Below, piece after piece: positions 1 through 11,262 of a DNA stretch of 64,000 nucleotides; position 1 is the stretch's first letter; the number at the start of each line of letters is the position of its first letter. Source of the DNA: Annona cherimola (taxonomy: Eukaryota; Streptophyta; Magnoliopsida; Magnoliales; Annonaceae); assembly GCA_030490835.1 (NCBI GenBank), contig CM059972.1:5610264-5674263 (forward strand), in the 5' to 3' direction. The notes beneath the pieces were generated by a model. That model was not told the DNA's origin. It saw only the letters and a list, made by a program, of their open reading frames with translations, and searched no databases. The translations under genes and the position numbers were made by a program.

Positions 1-1380
1 TTGTTTTTTTTTATAAATTTGTTAATCTAGGTATATTTAATATATAAATCAAGTTTACTTATTTTGTGTGATGTTTTTTTAAACTTTTAAACATAAGGAC
101 GTTTTAGTCATTTTCAGTGATGAAAAGTACAAAAATATTCCTATTTAAAGAGCCATACTTCTATACATCTTGCGAGCAACTATGCGTCTAGCTCAAATTA
201 TAAAATTACTATTACAGGCCTATCAAGTTTTAACTTTTTAAAAATACCTATATGTTTTTTCTTAAGTTTTAAATATAAGAGTATTTTACTTATTTAAAAT
301 TACTAAAATATCCTTATATTTGAAATTCAAAAAATATATAAATTTTTAAAATAGTAAAACTTGGTATATAAATTAAATATACGAAGAATAATAGTTTTAC
401 GAAATTATTCATGAAGAAGTTTTTAAAAATATATTGTTGCGGAATGCATAATTGCTCTCATGCATGCGGTTTTATAAAATCAGGACACATGTTTAAAAAT
501 CTAAAAATATACATATCTCAAAAAATGTCAAAATTTAATTTATGAATTAAATACACTTAAATTAAATGAAGAGAAATAAAAAGAATAAAGTTAAAATAGA
601 TAGATTAGTTATATAACTAGTTACTTAGAATGATTGAAATGTATGGGAAAATATGAAAAAATATTAATAAATAGGATATTTATGAAAATTAAAATGTTTT
701 AGATTTAATTTTTTTTAACCAAACCTGTCCTTGAAATTTTTTAATATAAAACTTTTTATTCTTCATAATTACTTTATTTTTTAATTATTTATTCATATCT
801 TCTTATACAACTCTCTTAATTTTAAATTATTTTTCACAAATACTTATACAACTATCATATTTAGTTTAATTTTATTTTATTTACTTTTCACCAATTCTCC
901 TATCATATTACATTACTAATCTTATTTCAAAAAAATTTACATCAAAATTTTTTCTTTTTAAAGTTTTATTAAATGTCAAACACATTCTTAAATAAAAAGT
1001 TTTGGAAAAAAAGTTTCTTAAAATAGAAAAAATATGTAATATTATAGGGATAATGATAAAGACTAAATAGAGTAAAGTTAAAATAAATAAATTAATAGTA
1101 TAATTAGTTGCTTAAAAATTATTAAAAATTGGTTGGTTAATGTAAAAAAATATAAAAATAGAATAGCTATGTAAAGTTAAAAGTTTTTTGTGTAGTTAAA
1201 TATTCACATAATATAAATTATTTTTAAAAAGAATGTAAAAATTATTTTAACACACATAATGTTTGGCATCATAAGCAAATACTCACAAGATAAGTTGAAT
1301 TAATTTAAATAGTTTAAAATTTTTTAAGAGACCGAAGGGATGCACGGACGCTTTGTACTCATGGGTTGCGTTCTTCTCTT
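1..1380. repeat. AT-rich repeat debris upstream of the first gene
   Basis: No gene is visible. About 1-420 resembles one arm of the AT-rich foldback MITEs seen later in the window (a 'taatctaggtatatttaa' type segment close to that at 61760). About 540-1180 holds two or more degraded stretches matching the interior of the Tourist-like MITE family (for example 'gaataaagttaaaatagata', also in the intact copy at 24130-24420). Borders cannot be placed. Confidence 0.5.
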
Positions 1381-1877
1381 TGTGTGCTATGTAATGTAGC
1401 CCTGAACCCTGGGAAGTGGGAACGACACTTTCCCGAGCAGCAACGCAGTTTTTCTTCTGCGCCGACCTGCTCCCTCCTGTAGTCCTGCTCTTCCACGCCG
1501 AATTGTTCTCGCGTTTCTTTGCTGCTTGGCTGCCCTGCTTTGCTGCTTCCATTCACTACTGCTACCTCTTCTTCCTGCTTGAGGTATAACTCATCCCTAT
1601 TCCCCTATTTTTTTCCTCTCATATGTATTTACATGATTTTTACGCGGTGCAGAAGTTTGTTTTTCCAGTGCAAGGATTATTTTGTGACGTTCGGTGAGGT
1701 CTCTCTTCAGTGAACTTAGGGATGATTATCATCTTCATCACCATATGAGCATTGATCTTAATATTTTTTTGCATTTTTTATTGCAGTGAGAAGCTTTCTG
1801 CCGATCTTTGTTCATTTCTTCACTAGGATTTCTATTATTACCGTCGATTTAAGTCTTTACTTTCCTTTTCCTAGGAA

Positions 1878-4800
1878 ATGGGGGCAAAGGTTAAGAAAGC
1901 TTTGATGAAGAAAGTGAAGAAGAGTTCTTCTAACCTAGCTATCTCGTCTAGAAGTGAATCATCTGAGTTTTTGGTAGGGTCTTTGTAATTTACTGCTTTT
2001 AATGTTTATTTGTTTCCTTTTAAAAAATGTTAACGTAAAAAGCACAGTTCTTTTCATTATTCTTAATTTTTATAAATTTCCTTGGAATTTTTTCATTAGC
2101 CCCTCGAAGGTGGTCCCGGCAGGAAATTTCCAAAAGTCTCAAAGCAAGAAAACGAGGAGAAAAATACTGCGACCGTTGTTTATATAGGTCGCATACCACA
2201 TGGATTCTATGAAGATCAGATGCAAGGTGCCAGTATATCCATGTCTCTTTGCTTACATTCTATGATTCGCTATGTTCCTAATTAGGAGGTTTTTTTTATT
2301 TTTTCATTTTTATTTTTGGTTTTGTTGCAGGTTTCTTCAGTCAATTTGGTAAAATTAAGAACTTGAAGATTTCGCGCAATAAGAAGGTCAGACATACCTT
2401 TCTTTTTGAAAAAAAAAAAACTGTTTTTCCTTACGGTGAAATAATTAGGTATTATTACCAAGCTTGTTGCTTGCAAAATTTCAAAAGGTGTGCGAACCTT
2501 AACTGAGAGTTTGGTTGGAAATGTCCGTGAAGCCTAGTGTAAGTTAAAATGGTTTCAATTTGTTTTCAAATCAATGTATGCAAAAAGTTATCAAACGTTC
2601 TTGGACATGAATCAGAGTAGATTATGGTGACTGCTGATCATTGTGAAAGTGAATGAAAAACAACCAGACCATTTTTTTTCTATATAAAAAAAAAAGGTTG
2701 GCTTGTGTGGGTAAATAGTTTCTTACATGGCTAAGTTGACAGGGTGAAGAAAAGCTGTACTTTTGGTTGGGTTCGGTTGAAATTCTAGGATGCCTCATGT
2801 ACTTGTATGCCTTTTATTTCCTTCCTAATGTTTCTTTGCATGTTAGAAACAATAAGTCTAAGGGTGTGTTTGACAATTGATAAAAAATGTCAAGTTAAAA
2901 CTTTTCACTATCCACAACTATTATATTTTTTAATCATTTTTTCACATTTTCCTATACAACTACCCTACTTTTCAATCATTTCTACACAACTAATCTATCT
3001 ATTTTAACTTTATCCTCTTTACTAATTATTACCCCTATCATATTACATCATTTGACAACTTTTATCCTCCAAAACTTTCTATCAAAAGTTTTATTCATTA
3101 CCAAACACACCCTAAATGATTTGATAGGAAAAAATTGTGAGGACGAGGAAATCATTTTTCTGGTTTGTCATTTGCAAACTTGGTAAATCAATCTGGCAAC
3201 AAAAATTGAATTACTTGTCCTAATATTTCCTTCTATTTAAACACCTCTATAGGAAATGTAAACAGTCTCTGATGGTCTTTGTGCATAAGGATTAATTTTG
3301 TACAGAAATTCATGTTCCTTTTACTCATGCTGCAGCATATGTTATTATCATGCATTCATAACCATTGACTGACCTCCTGGTTTGGTGCTAACAGACAGGG
3401 AAGTCAAAACATTATGGCTTCATTGAATTCGAGTCTCCTGAGGTTGTATTTGGTTTTCTCCTGTTTTATTTTTCAGTTTCATGTGCTTTCTGGTCCTTAA
3501 GAAATTTCCATCGACATTTTCTTTGTTACCTGAATGCTGAATTCTTATGATGACAGGTTGCCAAAATCGTTGCTGATAGTATGCACAATTATCTGCTGTT
3601 TGAGCACATGTTGCAAGTCCATCTTGTTCCTACTGAACAAGTTCATCCAAATCTGTAAGAAATTTATACCATCAGCGGGGAAATTGTTTTGCACCATTCA
3701 AACCCAAGAGTTTTGCATCATAACTCAGATCCATGTTGCTATATTTTGTCCCACAGCTCAAGCTGCAGGTCACCTGTTTTGTTGCAACTTCTGGACCCAT
3801 AACTGTTTCTGGTACTTAACTTCTGGGCTGACTGCAGTCTTGTCATACTGGAGAATGCATGTCTACATAAGCATTCTTTCACTGTTTTCCTTGATATTAT
3901 AGTTGGAAATTGAAGAATCCCATCTACTGCCACCATGCATGCAACAAACCTCTGCTGCTGAGGAAAAGGATCCGGCATTCTAAGCTCACAAAGTAGTGGC
4001 TATCCGTTTGACATTTTCTAGGGTTTGCTTGTATTTTTGGATAATTGAACTACAGATGGGGTCTTCAGATTGATTCAATTTCATTTTTGGTTAAACAATA
4101 TTCTAGTTCTGTGAGTCCAGTGATTTCATCCAAAATTCAGCTGGAGGGTACCCACAACTGACTTCCACGAAGGCTGAGGATCTGATTCAGTGGAAAATGC
4201 TCCAGTCCTGGCTTTGGTTTTTGGCTTCATGCCAAGTCAATAAGCCTGGAGATCCAGATCCTGTCCTGTCAAAAAGTGTTTGGAAATTTGATATTGATGA
4301 CTAGCTTTTCAGTTGCCTCCAGTGTTTCATGTCCATCTGAAATCATTTGCTTTTTCCTGTTCATCAGCATCAAAAGCTATTCTTTCCACCTAAGGGTGGT
4401 GCTACATGGATTTCATTCTTGTCGGTTTTATGTCATCACTGTGTGCAATAATTTCCATTTCTTTTCTAAAATGTTTGCCGATGGAAACTCATATCCAGTC
4501 CACACGGCTGTTGAACTGATGATGACTTTTTTTCCTTTGTAGATGGAAAGGGGCAAACCGTAAATACCAGCCATTGAATTTGCTGAAAATTGAACGAGAA
4601 CGCCATGATAAAGTATGATTATTTATGCCTTCCGTTGCGCCATTCTCCTTGACACTAGTCACAGATGCTAAAAGCAACTCTCTTTCTCTACAGGAAAGAA
4701 CAGTTGAAGAACACCGCCGATTGGTGGAAAGAATCTTGAAACGTGACAAAAAGCGTAGTCAGAAAATACGGGCTGCTGGCATTGATTACGAATGCCCTGA

Positions 4801-5664
4801 AATTGTAAGCTTGCTCTCTTCTTCCTCTCTTCCCTTGAATATGCTTTAAAATTCCTAAATCATAGATTTGATGTATGAATGGCCTGAATCCAGCAATGGG
4901 GATTCCACCAATTTTTTTAATGCCTTTGTTGAGTCTGTTACACATCATTGGTGATTGTTTGTGAGGTAGAGAAGTGAATTTTTAGAATCATCAGTAGTCT
5001 AAATAATCAAGAATAAAATATGATTTGAGTTTTGCTAAAGCTGTACGAACTGTACCCCACTATGCTTTGTGATATAAACTGTGGGACCAACTTGGCTGTG
5101 CCCAACATCATCAAATAGAATGAGATGCTTTTAGGTATGACAGTGTACTCTTAGATGTGGCTGTACCCAAATCATTCTCCTGCTCTCCTTTCTGATTCTC
5201 ATCTTGCCCTTATACATGGAATAAATGTGGGAACTTGGACTTAAAAGCAGTAATGACTACTATCTTATTTTTAAATGTATTATGTGTCCTGAACTCTAAA
5301 ATCAACTCATGCCAGTGTTTTTGATGTTTGCCACCGGCATTTGCACTGAATTTGATGCATTTCTTTTCAGCCACAGACATTTACACTGAATTTGGTGCAT
5401 TGTCATGGAAGAAACGGAAAGAAAAATTGCGATGCCATTTGTTTTTTCCTAATTAGTATATAGATCACTTGCCAAGAATGAGCCATCGGACCTATCTATG
5501 CAGCTATTCTTATTTTTCTCTGCATCCAACAATTAACTGATGCCACCAGCACGCTTCAAAAATTAAAGAATCTTTACTTTTTATTTGTTTATGTATTCCT
5601 ATTACAGGTTGGAGGTTTTCAGCCTACCCCAAAGAAAATCAAATTCGAGGAAGATGAAGAATAG
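1878..5664 (+). CDS. Nucleolar RRM protein, MKI67 FHA-domain-interacting (NIFK/Nop15)-like, 220 aa
   Basis: Eight exons join in one frame with GT-AG introns: 1878-1973, 2100-2226, 2331-2386, 3395-3442, 3557-3654, 4543-4612, 4694-4804 and 5608-5664 (663 nt, 220 aa plus stop). The N-terminus is lysine and serine rich. A single RRM spans about residues 57-134, with RNP2-like VVYIGRI (58-64) and RNP1-like KHYGFIEF (98-105). A basic segment containing LWKGANRKY and a lysine-rich helix follow, and the end is acidic. This order is that of the NIFK/Nop15 family, whose members bind pre-rRNA in the nucleolus and act in large-subunit maturation; that role is inferred from the family. A pyrimidine-rich leader exon probably ends at 1583 (gag|gtataac) and splices to 1875, three bases before the ATG, so the gene has a 5' UTR intron. 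Intron 3 carries an intact Tourist-like MITE. The start is the first ATG after the acceptor. Confidence 0.9.
2862..3112. mobile_element. Tourist-like (PIF/Harbinger-type) MITE, intact, 251 bp
   Basis: The element starts GGGTGTGTTTG and ends CCAAACACACCC, an inverted pair, and is flanked by TAA on both sides (2859-2861 and 3113-3115). A 3-bp TWA duplication and GGG...CCC ends are typical of PIF/Harbinger MITEs. It lies inside intron 3 of the NIFK-like gene. It has no coding capacity. Confidence 0.85.
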
Positions 5665-6709
5665 ACCACTGAGAAGACGCATGCGATGCAAATCGTGGTC
5701 TTTTGTCTTGATTTCTATAGTATAAGCTGCAGGTTTTCACTGTTTGTCCGTATTTGCATTTCTAGGGAGGCCATATCCAGCTTAATTTAGTTTCAGGACT
5801 ATGATGGAGGCCGAGCTTAGCAGCTGTAGGGGATCATCTCAAGCAGAGTATGGTAATGACCATATTTAGACATGCCATACCAAGCCATTTTCCATCACAA
5901 CAGAGATACCCAACTTACGTTTAACTATTATTTATTTTCCATCACAACACAGATACCCAACTTCCGTTTTACATGTTCTTCGTTTAGCGAAGGAAAGAGT
6001 TGCAAAATCCATGTTCAATTTTGCATTTGTGTGGATCGATTGCTCATGTAGAACACCTGGCCAGCACAAATGGACTTCTGTTGCATGGGTTATCTGAGGC
6101 TGAAATTTATACTAGATTTTTTACGATTGTTGGTTGAACGTGATCATGATAATTTTGCTGGAGTAGAGATTGCCAAAAAGCCCAAAATTTTATCATTTCT
6201 ATCACTGAAAATTCAAGAAGGAGAGGTCCATCAGGAGATACAAATAAACGGAAGCTTTGATAATGTCTTAAATACAATCGGAGCCGTTGGGTTCGTTACT
6301 TCTTAATCTTCCAAAATGGAGCAGCCTCTCAGCACGTGGGGGACCCATGGGGTTCCAAGTGCCTAAACAGAAACAGGGAAGGGATTCTAAATTTTAATAC
6401 GCCCTTACACAACCGACAGGGCATGGTGCATGCTAAAGGGGCGCTAATCCAGTGTGCATGGTGCACAATCCGTTTTTTTTTAACATTTTTTTTTTCACCA
6501 ATACACTGGCTTAAGCGTCTCCTACACATGCAATTTTACAATTTGCTCTGATTTTATTTAATATTTTTTAAAAATTTTGTGAAATTGAACATATAAAATC
6601 TTTATGATTAGGCTTGCACATTTGTGTCAAAAAATTAAAAAATGTAAAATATGAGGTGAACCATGGGTCATAGTCAACCTTTATGCTTAGGCTTATATAT
6701 TTCTGTAAA
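5665..6709. other. 3' flank of the NIFK-like gene; no further gene seen
   Basis: The first few hundred bases are probably 3' UTR. A short open stretch at 6070-6306 has no family I recognise and no splice or start context that stands out. From about 6550 the sequence becomes AT-rich repeat. Confidence 0.5.
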
Positions 6710-7410
6710 GGGTGTCTTTGAGAAGTAATAAAATTTTTAAATAAAATTTTTTTAATGTAAATGTTCTTAAATGGAGAAGTTTTCACATGATAGAAATAAG
6801 GATTAATTTTAAATATATTCAGCGAAATGTCATGTCATCCATATCCATTTTATCATGTACAATTTAGAAAGCACTGTTATAAATTATAGAAAATGTCCAA
6901 AATACTCATTATTATTTATTATTAATAGTCGTTCAGTTATGACAAAAGTTGCACGATACGATGAAAATTCATCAAACTTGAAAGAAAAGCTAGGCAAAAT
7001 GAGTTTTAACAGTCTGAATATGACATTAATGATAATGGATGCTAGATTAAGGGTATTTTGGAATTTTTAAATTATTAAACTTTTATAATAGTTATAGGTA
7101 TATTTTAACTTAATAAAATATTTAGTGGTTATATGTGAAAGTTTTCAAACTTAGTAGGTATATTTATAATTAAAGACAAAGATAGTAGATATATTTAAAA
7201 TTAACCCTAGAAATAATGATGAAAAGTAAAGAAAATAAATCTAAAATAGTAAGTTAATTGTATAGTTAGTTATGTAAAAATAATTGAAAAGTTACGTAGT
7301 TATACAGAAAATTGTGAAAAATAATTTTAAAATAAGATTAGTACAAAGAGTAAAAAATTTTAGATTAAAAATTTTTTATTTAAAAATTTTTACGCTTTTC
7401 CAAACACCCC
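6710..7410. mobile_element. Tourist-like MITE, split by a second MITE
   Basis: The left part begins GGGTGTCTTTGAGAAGTAAT and the right part ends CCAAACACCCC, matching the ends of the intact family member at 24130-24420. The interior right of 7217 reads as the usual family body. The two parts are separated by the insertion at 6800-7207. A clean 3-bp target duplication could not be read for this copy. Confidence 0.65.
6800..7207. mobile_element. MULE-type MITE, 408 bp, perfect 9-bp target duplication
   Basis: The left end GGATTAATTTTAAATATATT is matched by the inverted right end ATATATTTAAAATTAACCC. Both sides carry TAGAAATAA (6791-6799 and 7208-7216), a perfect 9-bp duplication. A 9-bp duplication with GG...CC ends is the Mutator-like pattern. 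No transposase is encoded. The element sits inside the Tourist-like MITE at 6710-7410. Confidence 0.8.
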
Positions 7411-7980
7411 AACAATTAAAAAAATGAGCATGTGCACCATGTGTCCATGTCTATGAGCAGTCACTTTTATTCCCTAGTTTACCTCTATTATTGCCTTTTC
7501 CATCTCCTCTTCCTCGGGCTCCAGCATTCTCCTTCTTTTCCCCTTTTATCAGCTCCATCGTTGACCAGTGCCCTTGGACGTACCTTAATTCTGTTAGTTT
7601 GTTCAACCTGGTTCTTGCGGCAAATGAGATTTATCTTTTGCTTCCAATTTACAAAGGACGGTGCTGATGCTCCATATATAATGTCTCGATCCAAGAGTTG
7701 GTAGCGCTGAACTCAAAAGGAGTTTCCATTTTTACCAATTAATTCATGAGAGATCCTTGCACACTTTAAATTGGCATTGGGGGACCACTTTAATGGATGT
7801 CTTGTAGCTTGGGAAATCATTATCTGCTCGGAGTTTGTGAGGAACGGATTAAAACAGCGTATACGTTATCCTGTGAAGACGATGCAGCGCTGCTGTGACT
7901 CCACGTAAGCAGTTGGCGTGGTTTTGGAGGCAATAAGAAAAATCTCTTGGGCGGCATCGAAGCAGTGGGGCCGTGCAAAT
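7411..7980. other. No recognisable feature
   Basis: The sequence is of mixed composition. Short open stretches (7432-7704) show no domain and look like chance. Confidence 0.4.
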
Positions 7981-7989
7981 GCCCTCGGT

Positions 7990-9189
7990 GGGAAAATTGC
8001 GCCATAGACCCTCTAACTATGCGTATTGGCATTTTGGACCCCGAAGTTTGCGTATTAGCATTTTAGACCCCCGAAAGTTTCGACCTTTGTATTTTACCTC
8101 CCGCGCTCTCACGGCGTCAAAAAAGCAGTACCTAGCCGTCCGAAATGATGAGAATACCCATGACAGAACAGAAAGGCAGAGGCAACGACATCAGACCTTT
8201 CTCAACCTTTCGCAAAGGTAAATAGGTAAATTTATCAAAGTATTTATCAAAATTTTCAGATTATGAATTCATGTATGCTGTTGAATACATGTTAAGGATT
8301 CGTTAATCATAAACCGCTGAAAATCGAAAACCCTATCATATGGCGCCACTGTTCATCTAGGTTCGGATTTTTTTAATTATTAAAAAAATCCAGTTCGCCT
8401 CTCTGCCGGGATTTGCCGCCTGGATTTGTCACCGCCGGATCTAGGGGTTTTGCTGCCGGTTTTTCTCGTCACTGGATTTTTGCCAGATTTGGGTTTTGCT
8501 TTCATACCGGATGCCTGGGGTTTCTACTGGATTTTCACCGGATTTAGAAGACACTGCCGCACCATCTGCCGCAACTGGGTCGACGACCAGATGGGAGGCA
8601 GCGGCACGCTTGAGACGCGGAGCTATGCTGTGCTGTGGCCGGAGAAGGAGAGCTGGCATTGCTAACGCAGGCTGCTAGATGGCGGCATCGTTGGCGGGCA
8701 CAGCTGGCTGGACGGACGGAGCTGGGCGATGGCGACACTTGAACAGGCGGCTGCTGCGATATGATGGCAGGCAGGTGCCAGAGAAGACGACGGTAGCAGT
8801 CGACGGCGAGATCCAACGTCAGTGACAGTGCTAAGCAGAGGCAGCAGCTGTAGGCAGTGTGTCGGTTTCCTACAGGGGTAGCAAGGTGGCGTCGGCTAGG
8901 GTCTTTTGACATATAATGTACAGATTTACCTATTTCTGGTGACGCGACGATCTTTTCGGACGGTTGAGAAGGGTTGAGAAGGGTCTGATGTTGTCGCCTC
9001 TGTCTTTCTGTTCTGTCATGGGTATTCTCGTCATTTCGGATGGCTAGGCACTGCTTTTTTGACACCGTGAGGGCGCGGAGGGTAAAATGCAAAGGTCGAA
9101 ACTTTCGGGGGTCTAAAATGCTAATACGCAAACTTCGGGGTCCAAAATGCCAATACGCATAGTTAAAGGGTCTATGACGCAATTTTCCC
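7990..9189. mobile_element. Non-autonomous MULE, 1,200 bp, ~240-bp terminal inverted repeats, GC-rich core
   Basis: The left end GGGAAAATTGCGCCATAGAC is repeated in inverted form at the right end (GTCTATGACGCAATTTTCCC), with similarity running about 240 bp inward on each side. Flanks are GCCCTCGGT (7981-7989) and GCCCTCGGC (9190-9198), a 9-bp target duplication with one difference. Long inverted repeats plus a 9-bp duplication are the hallmark of Mutator-like elements. Between the repeats (about 8390-8890) the DNA is clearly more GC-rich than its surroundings and contains runs of CCGG/GCCGG, as in Pack-MULEs that have picked up host gene pieces. No transposase and no recognisable captured domain are visible. 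Open frames run through the repeats and core on both strands but look like by-products of the base composition. Confidence 0.85.
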
Positions 9190-9198
9190 GCCCTCGGC

Positions 9199-9320
9199 TC
9201 AAAGGGTACCCTAAACTGGCGTTCCCCGCCGTAGCCGGCTGGAAGCGGGTCGAATCCCTGCGGTAGCCCCACCTCCCACCTCTCCTGTTTGTAATTTTTT
9301 TTTTTTTTTTTTTTTTTTTA
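9199..9320 (+). mobile_element. Possible tRNA-derived SINE fragment
   Basis: The segment has a B-box-like GGGTCGAATCCC (about 9247-9258) and ends TTTGTAA followed by a long T run. This resembles the 3' part of a plant SINE. No A box or target duplication was identified, so the call is weak. The MULE at 7990-9189 may have landed in its 5' part. Confidence 0.3.
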
Positions 9321-9890
9321 CCGAGTTTGCCTGTAAACCTAAACTTAAAAAAAAAAAAAATCCTTCGAGGATTAACCTAAAATTGATTTTTTTCACATGG
9401 ATATTGACAATGATTCATCATAGTAACTTTCGAATATGGTCTTTATCAAAAGGATTTACAATGCAGATAAAAAGCGTTGCTTTCAGGAAAAAGTCCAAGA
9501 AATAAAAGAACATTTTTCCAAGAAAATTTGAGAAGATCGATCCGTGGATCGGTCTTCGAAGGTCACTGGTGCAGAAGACGAAAGAACCTGAATTGGATAA
9601 AATCTGCGACCAGAGAGGTAGGCGACGGCGATCGTTTGAGCGGGTGAGGAGAGCTACAGATGGTGGGAGTAAGGGCGTGTGATGCGAGGAAGAAATGGCG
9701 CTAGGTGGGGACAATTAAAATTTTTTATATGTCGGCTCCCACGCCTGTTGCCCCAATGCAGAGCATCTCTCAGGCTACATTCGACAGCTGAAATCAGCCC
9801 CGCATCAACCAACAGCAGATAGAAGGGTTCCCAATTTCCCATCCGATTCCATTTAAGCTGGTTACATAAGAGACTACATGGGCATGTTTG
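9321..9890. other. No recognisable feature
   Basis: Homopolymer runs at 9298-9321 and 9347-9360 are followed by mixed sequence with short antisense open frames (9418-9899) that show no domain. Confidence 0.4.
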
Positions 9891-10105
9891 GCATTTCAAT
9901 AAAATTTTAATTTTTCACTTTCTGTAATTATCTTATTTTTTAATTATTTTTGCATATCTTTTTTTTACAAATATTATATTTTTAGTCACTTCTTTGCCAC
10001 TATCTATACAAATATTGTATTTGAATTTTATTTTCTTTACACATCGTCGTTACCCTCGCCATGTTATGTCACTTGTCACTAATTGAGTAGTTGCATAACA
10101 AATGA
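9891..10105. mobile_element. Tourist-like MITE fragment
   Basis: It begins with a GGGCATGTTTGGCATTTCAA end, and its body matches the family (TTTTTCACTTTCT, CTTATTTTTTAATTATTTTT). The right terminal repeat is not clear. Confidence 0.5.
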
Positions 10106-10119
10106 CGTGTTTAGAAGAT

Positions 10120-10405
10120 TATCTGGTGCACTCGGGTGTAAATATTTATTTTTTAAGTGTATTTAATTTTGGAGATTTTTAGATTTTTTTTAATTTTTAG
10201 AAATTAATGGCATTTTAGTATTACTAAAAATGTCATTGATTTTTAAAAATCCAAAAAAATATTTTAAAATCTCTAACATTGGTAAAAATTGATACATATG
10301 TTAAATACATTTATATTAATAGTTTTATGAAAAAGTTTCAAAAAAAAAAAAAAAAAAAAGATGAAACACACCTAAGTGTACTGAAGCTAAATGCATTCAG
10401 GTGCA
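10120..10405. mobile_element. Foldback MITE with GTGCAC-type tips
   Basis: Left end ATCTGGTGCACTCGGGTGT; right end contains CACCTAAGTGTA and TGCATTCAGGTG, which pair with each other as a small hairpin. The interior is a near-palindrome centred near 10215 ('aatggcattttagta...tactaaaaatgtcatt'), with arms shared with the elements at 21437 and 57476. A target duplication could not be fixed. Confidence 0.55.
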
Positions 10406-10431
10406 TATAATAACATTCTTGTATACTAGTA

Positions 10432-10781
10432 GAATGTTTCAATGCACCAGGGTGCACAACCTCATTTTTTAAATATATTTAAATTTTTTTTATAAGATTG
10501 TAATATAGTTGTATTTAATCTATCAGCCAATTTTTACTATTTTTGGATATATATAAATATTTTTTTTAAAATTTTTTTTTTAAAAAAGAGTACTTTAGCC
10601 ATTTCTAATTTACTAAAATACTCTTATTTTTAAAAAATCAAAAAAAAAATTATATATCTCCAAAAATTGTAAAACTTAATACATAAGTTAAATACAACTA
10701 TATTAACAATCTTATAAAAATATATATAAAAAAAAAGAGATTTTACGCCTTGGTGCATTGAAACGTTCTAGCATATACTGT
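10432..10781. mobile_element. Foldback MITE with TTTCAATGCACC tips
   Basis: The left tip GAATGTTTCAATGCACCAGG is matched by the inverted right tip CCTTGGTGCATTGAAACGTT. The body is an AT-rich palindrome with central 'gagtacttt...aaaatactctt'. It lies directly beside the foldback element at 10120-10405. Exact ends and target duplication are uncertain. Confidence 0.6.
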
Positions 10782-11051
10782 GCCACTTCCGTAAAAAGCA
10801 ACCTTCAGTTATTTCAGTCACCTCAAAAGCAACCTAGTTACTGATTTATACTCATTAGAGTTACTAATTTTTATAACGGGAGTTCTTTTGATGACCAGGT
10901 CGATCTTAACCACGCGTTAGGTGCAATGAAGATGGGAAGACTGGTACCAGATGCACACTCTCTAGACAGACCTCGGTGTTGCTGGCCACCAGAACCCTTG
11001 GGTGCAGCTTTGTGCATTGTTGACTTAAAGAAACTCGTAATCATTGTTTTA

Positions 11052-11250
11052 ATGCCCTGGTGGTCCACGCCAATGGCAAACACAGTGCAGGTATGGTTTC
11101 GAAACCCACTTGATATGGTTGGGTTATTTACAATGCCCCTTTCTCCCCTGGGCGGAAGTATTTGCAAAAACATCCCTCTATTATGTGAGAGTTGTAAAAG
11201 ATACTTGTTTGTAATATCAGATATAATAATGTATAAATACCAATAAAAAA
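11052..11250 (+). mobile_element. tRNA-derived SINE, about 200 bp
   Basis: A direct repeat AATCATTGTTT lies just before the element (11039-11049) and just after its A-rich tail (from 11251), which marks the ends. A B-box-like GGTTTCGAAACCC is at about 11095. The 3' end reads TTTGTAATATCAG ... ATACCAATAAAAAAAA, shared in opposite orientation with the SINE at 52074-52320 and in part with 12738-12983. Confidence 0.75.
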
Positions 11251-11262
11251 AATCATTGTTTA

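Noticed and set aside
3534..3902. A 122-codon plus-strand open frame
   Set aside because: It overlaps exon 5 of the NIFK-like gene in a different frame and reads into the intron.
9247..9258. GGGTCGAATCCC as part of a tRNA gene
   Set aside because: No cloverleaf could be built around it; a SINE fragment is more likely. No tRNA or rRNA gene was recognised anywhere in the window.
8544..9272. A 242-codon minus-strand open frame
   Set aside because: It runs through the MULE's right terminal repeat into its GC-rich core. The repeat half is mirrored by another frame in the left repeat, and no domain is seen, so it is best explained by composition.
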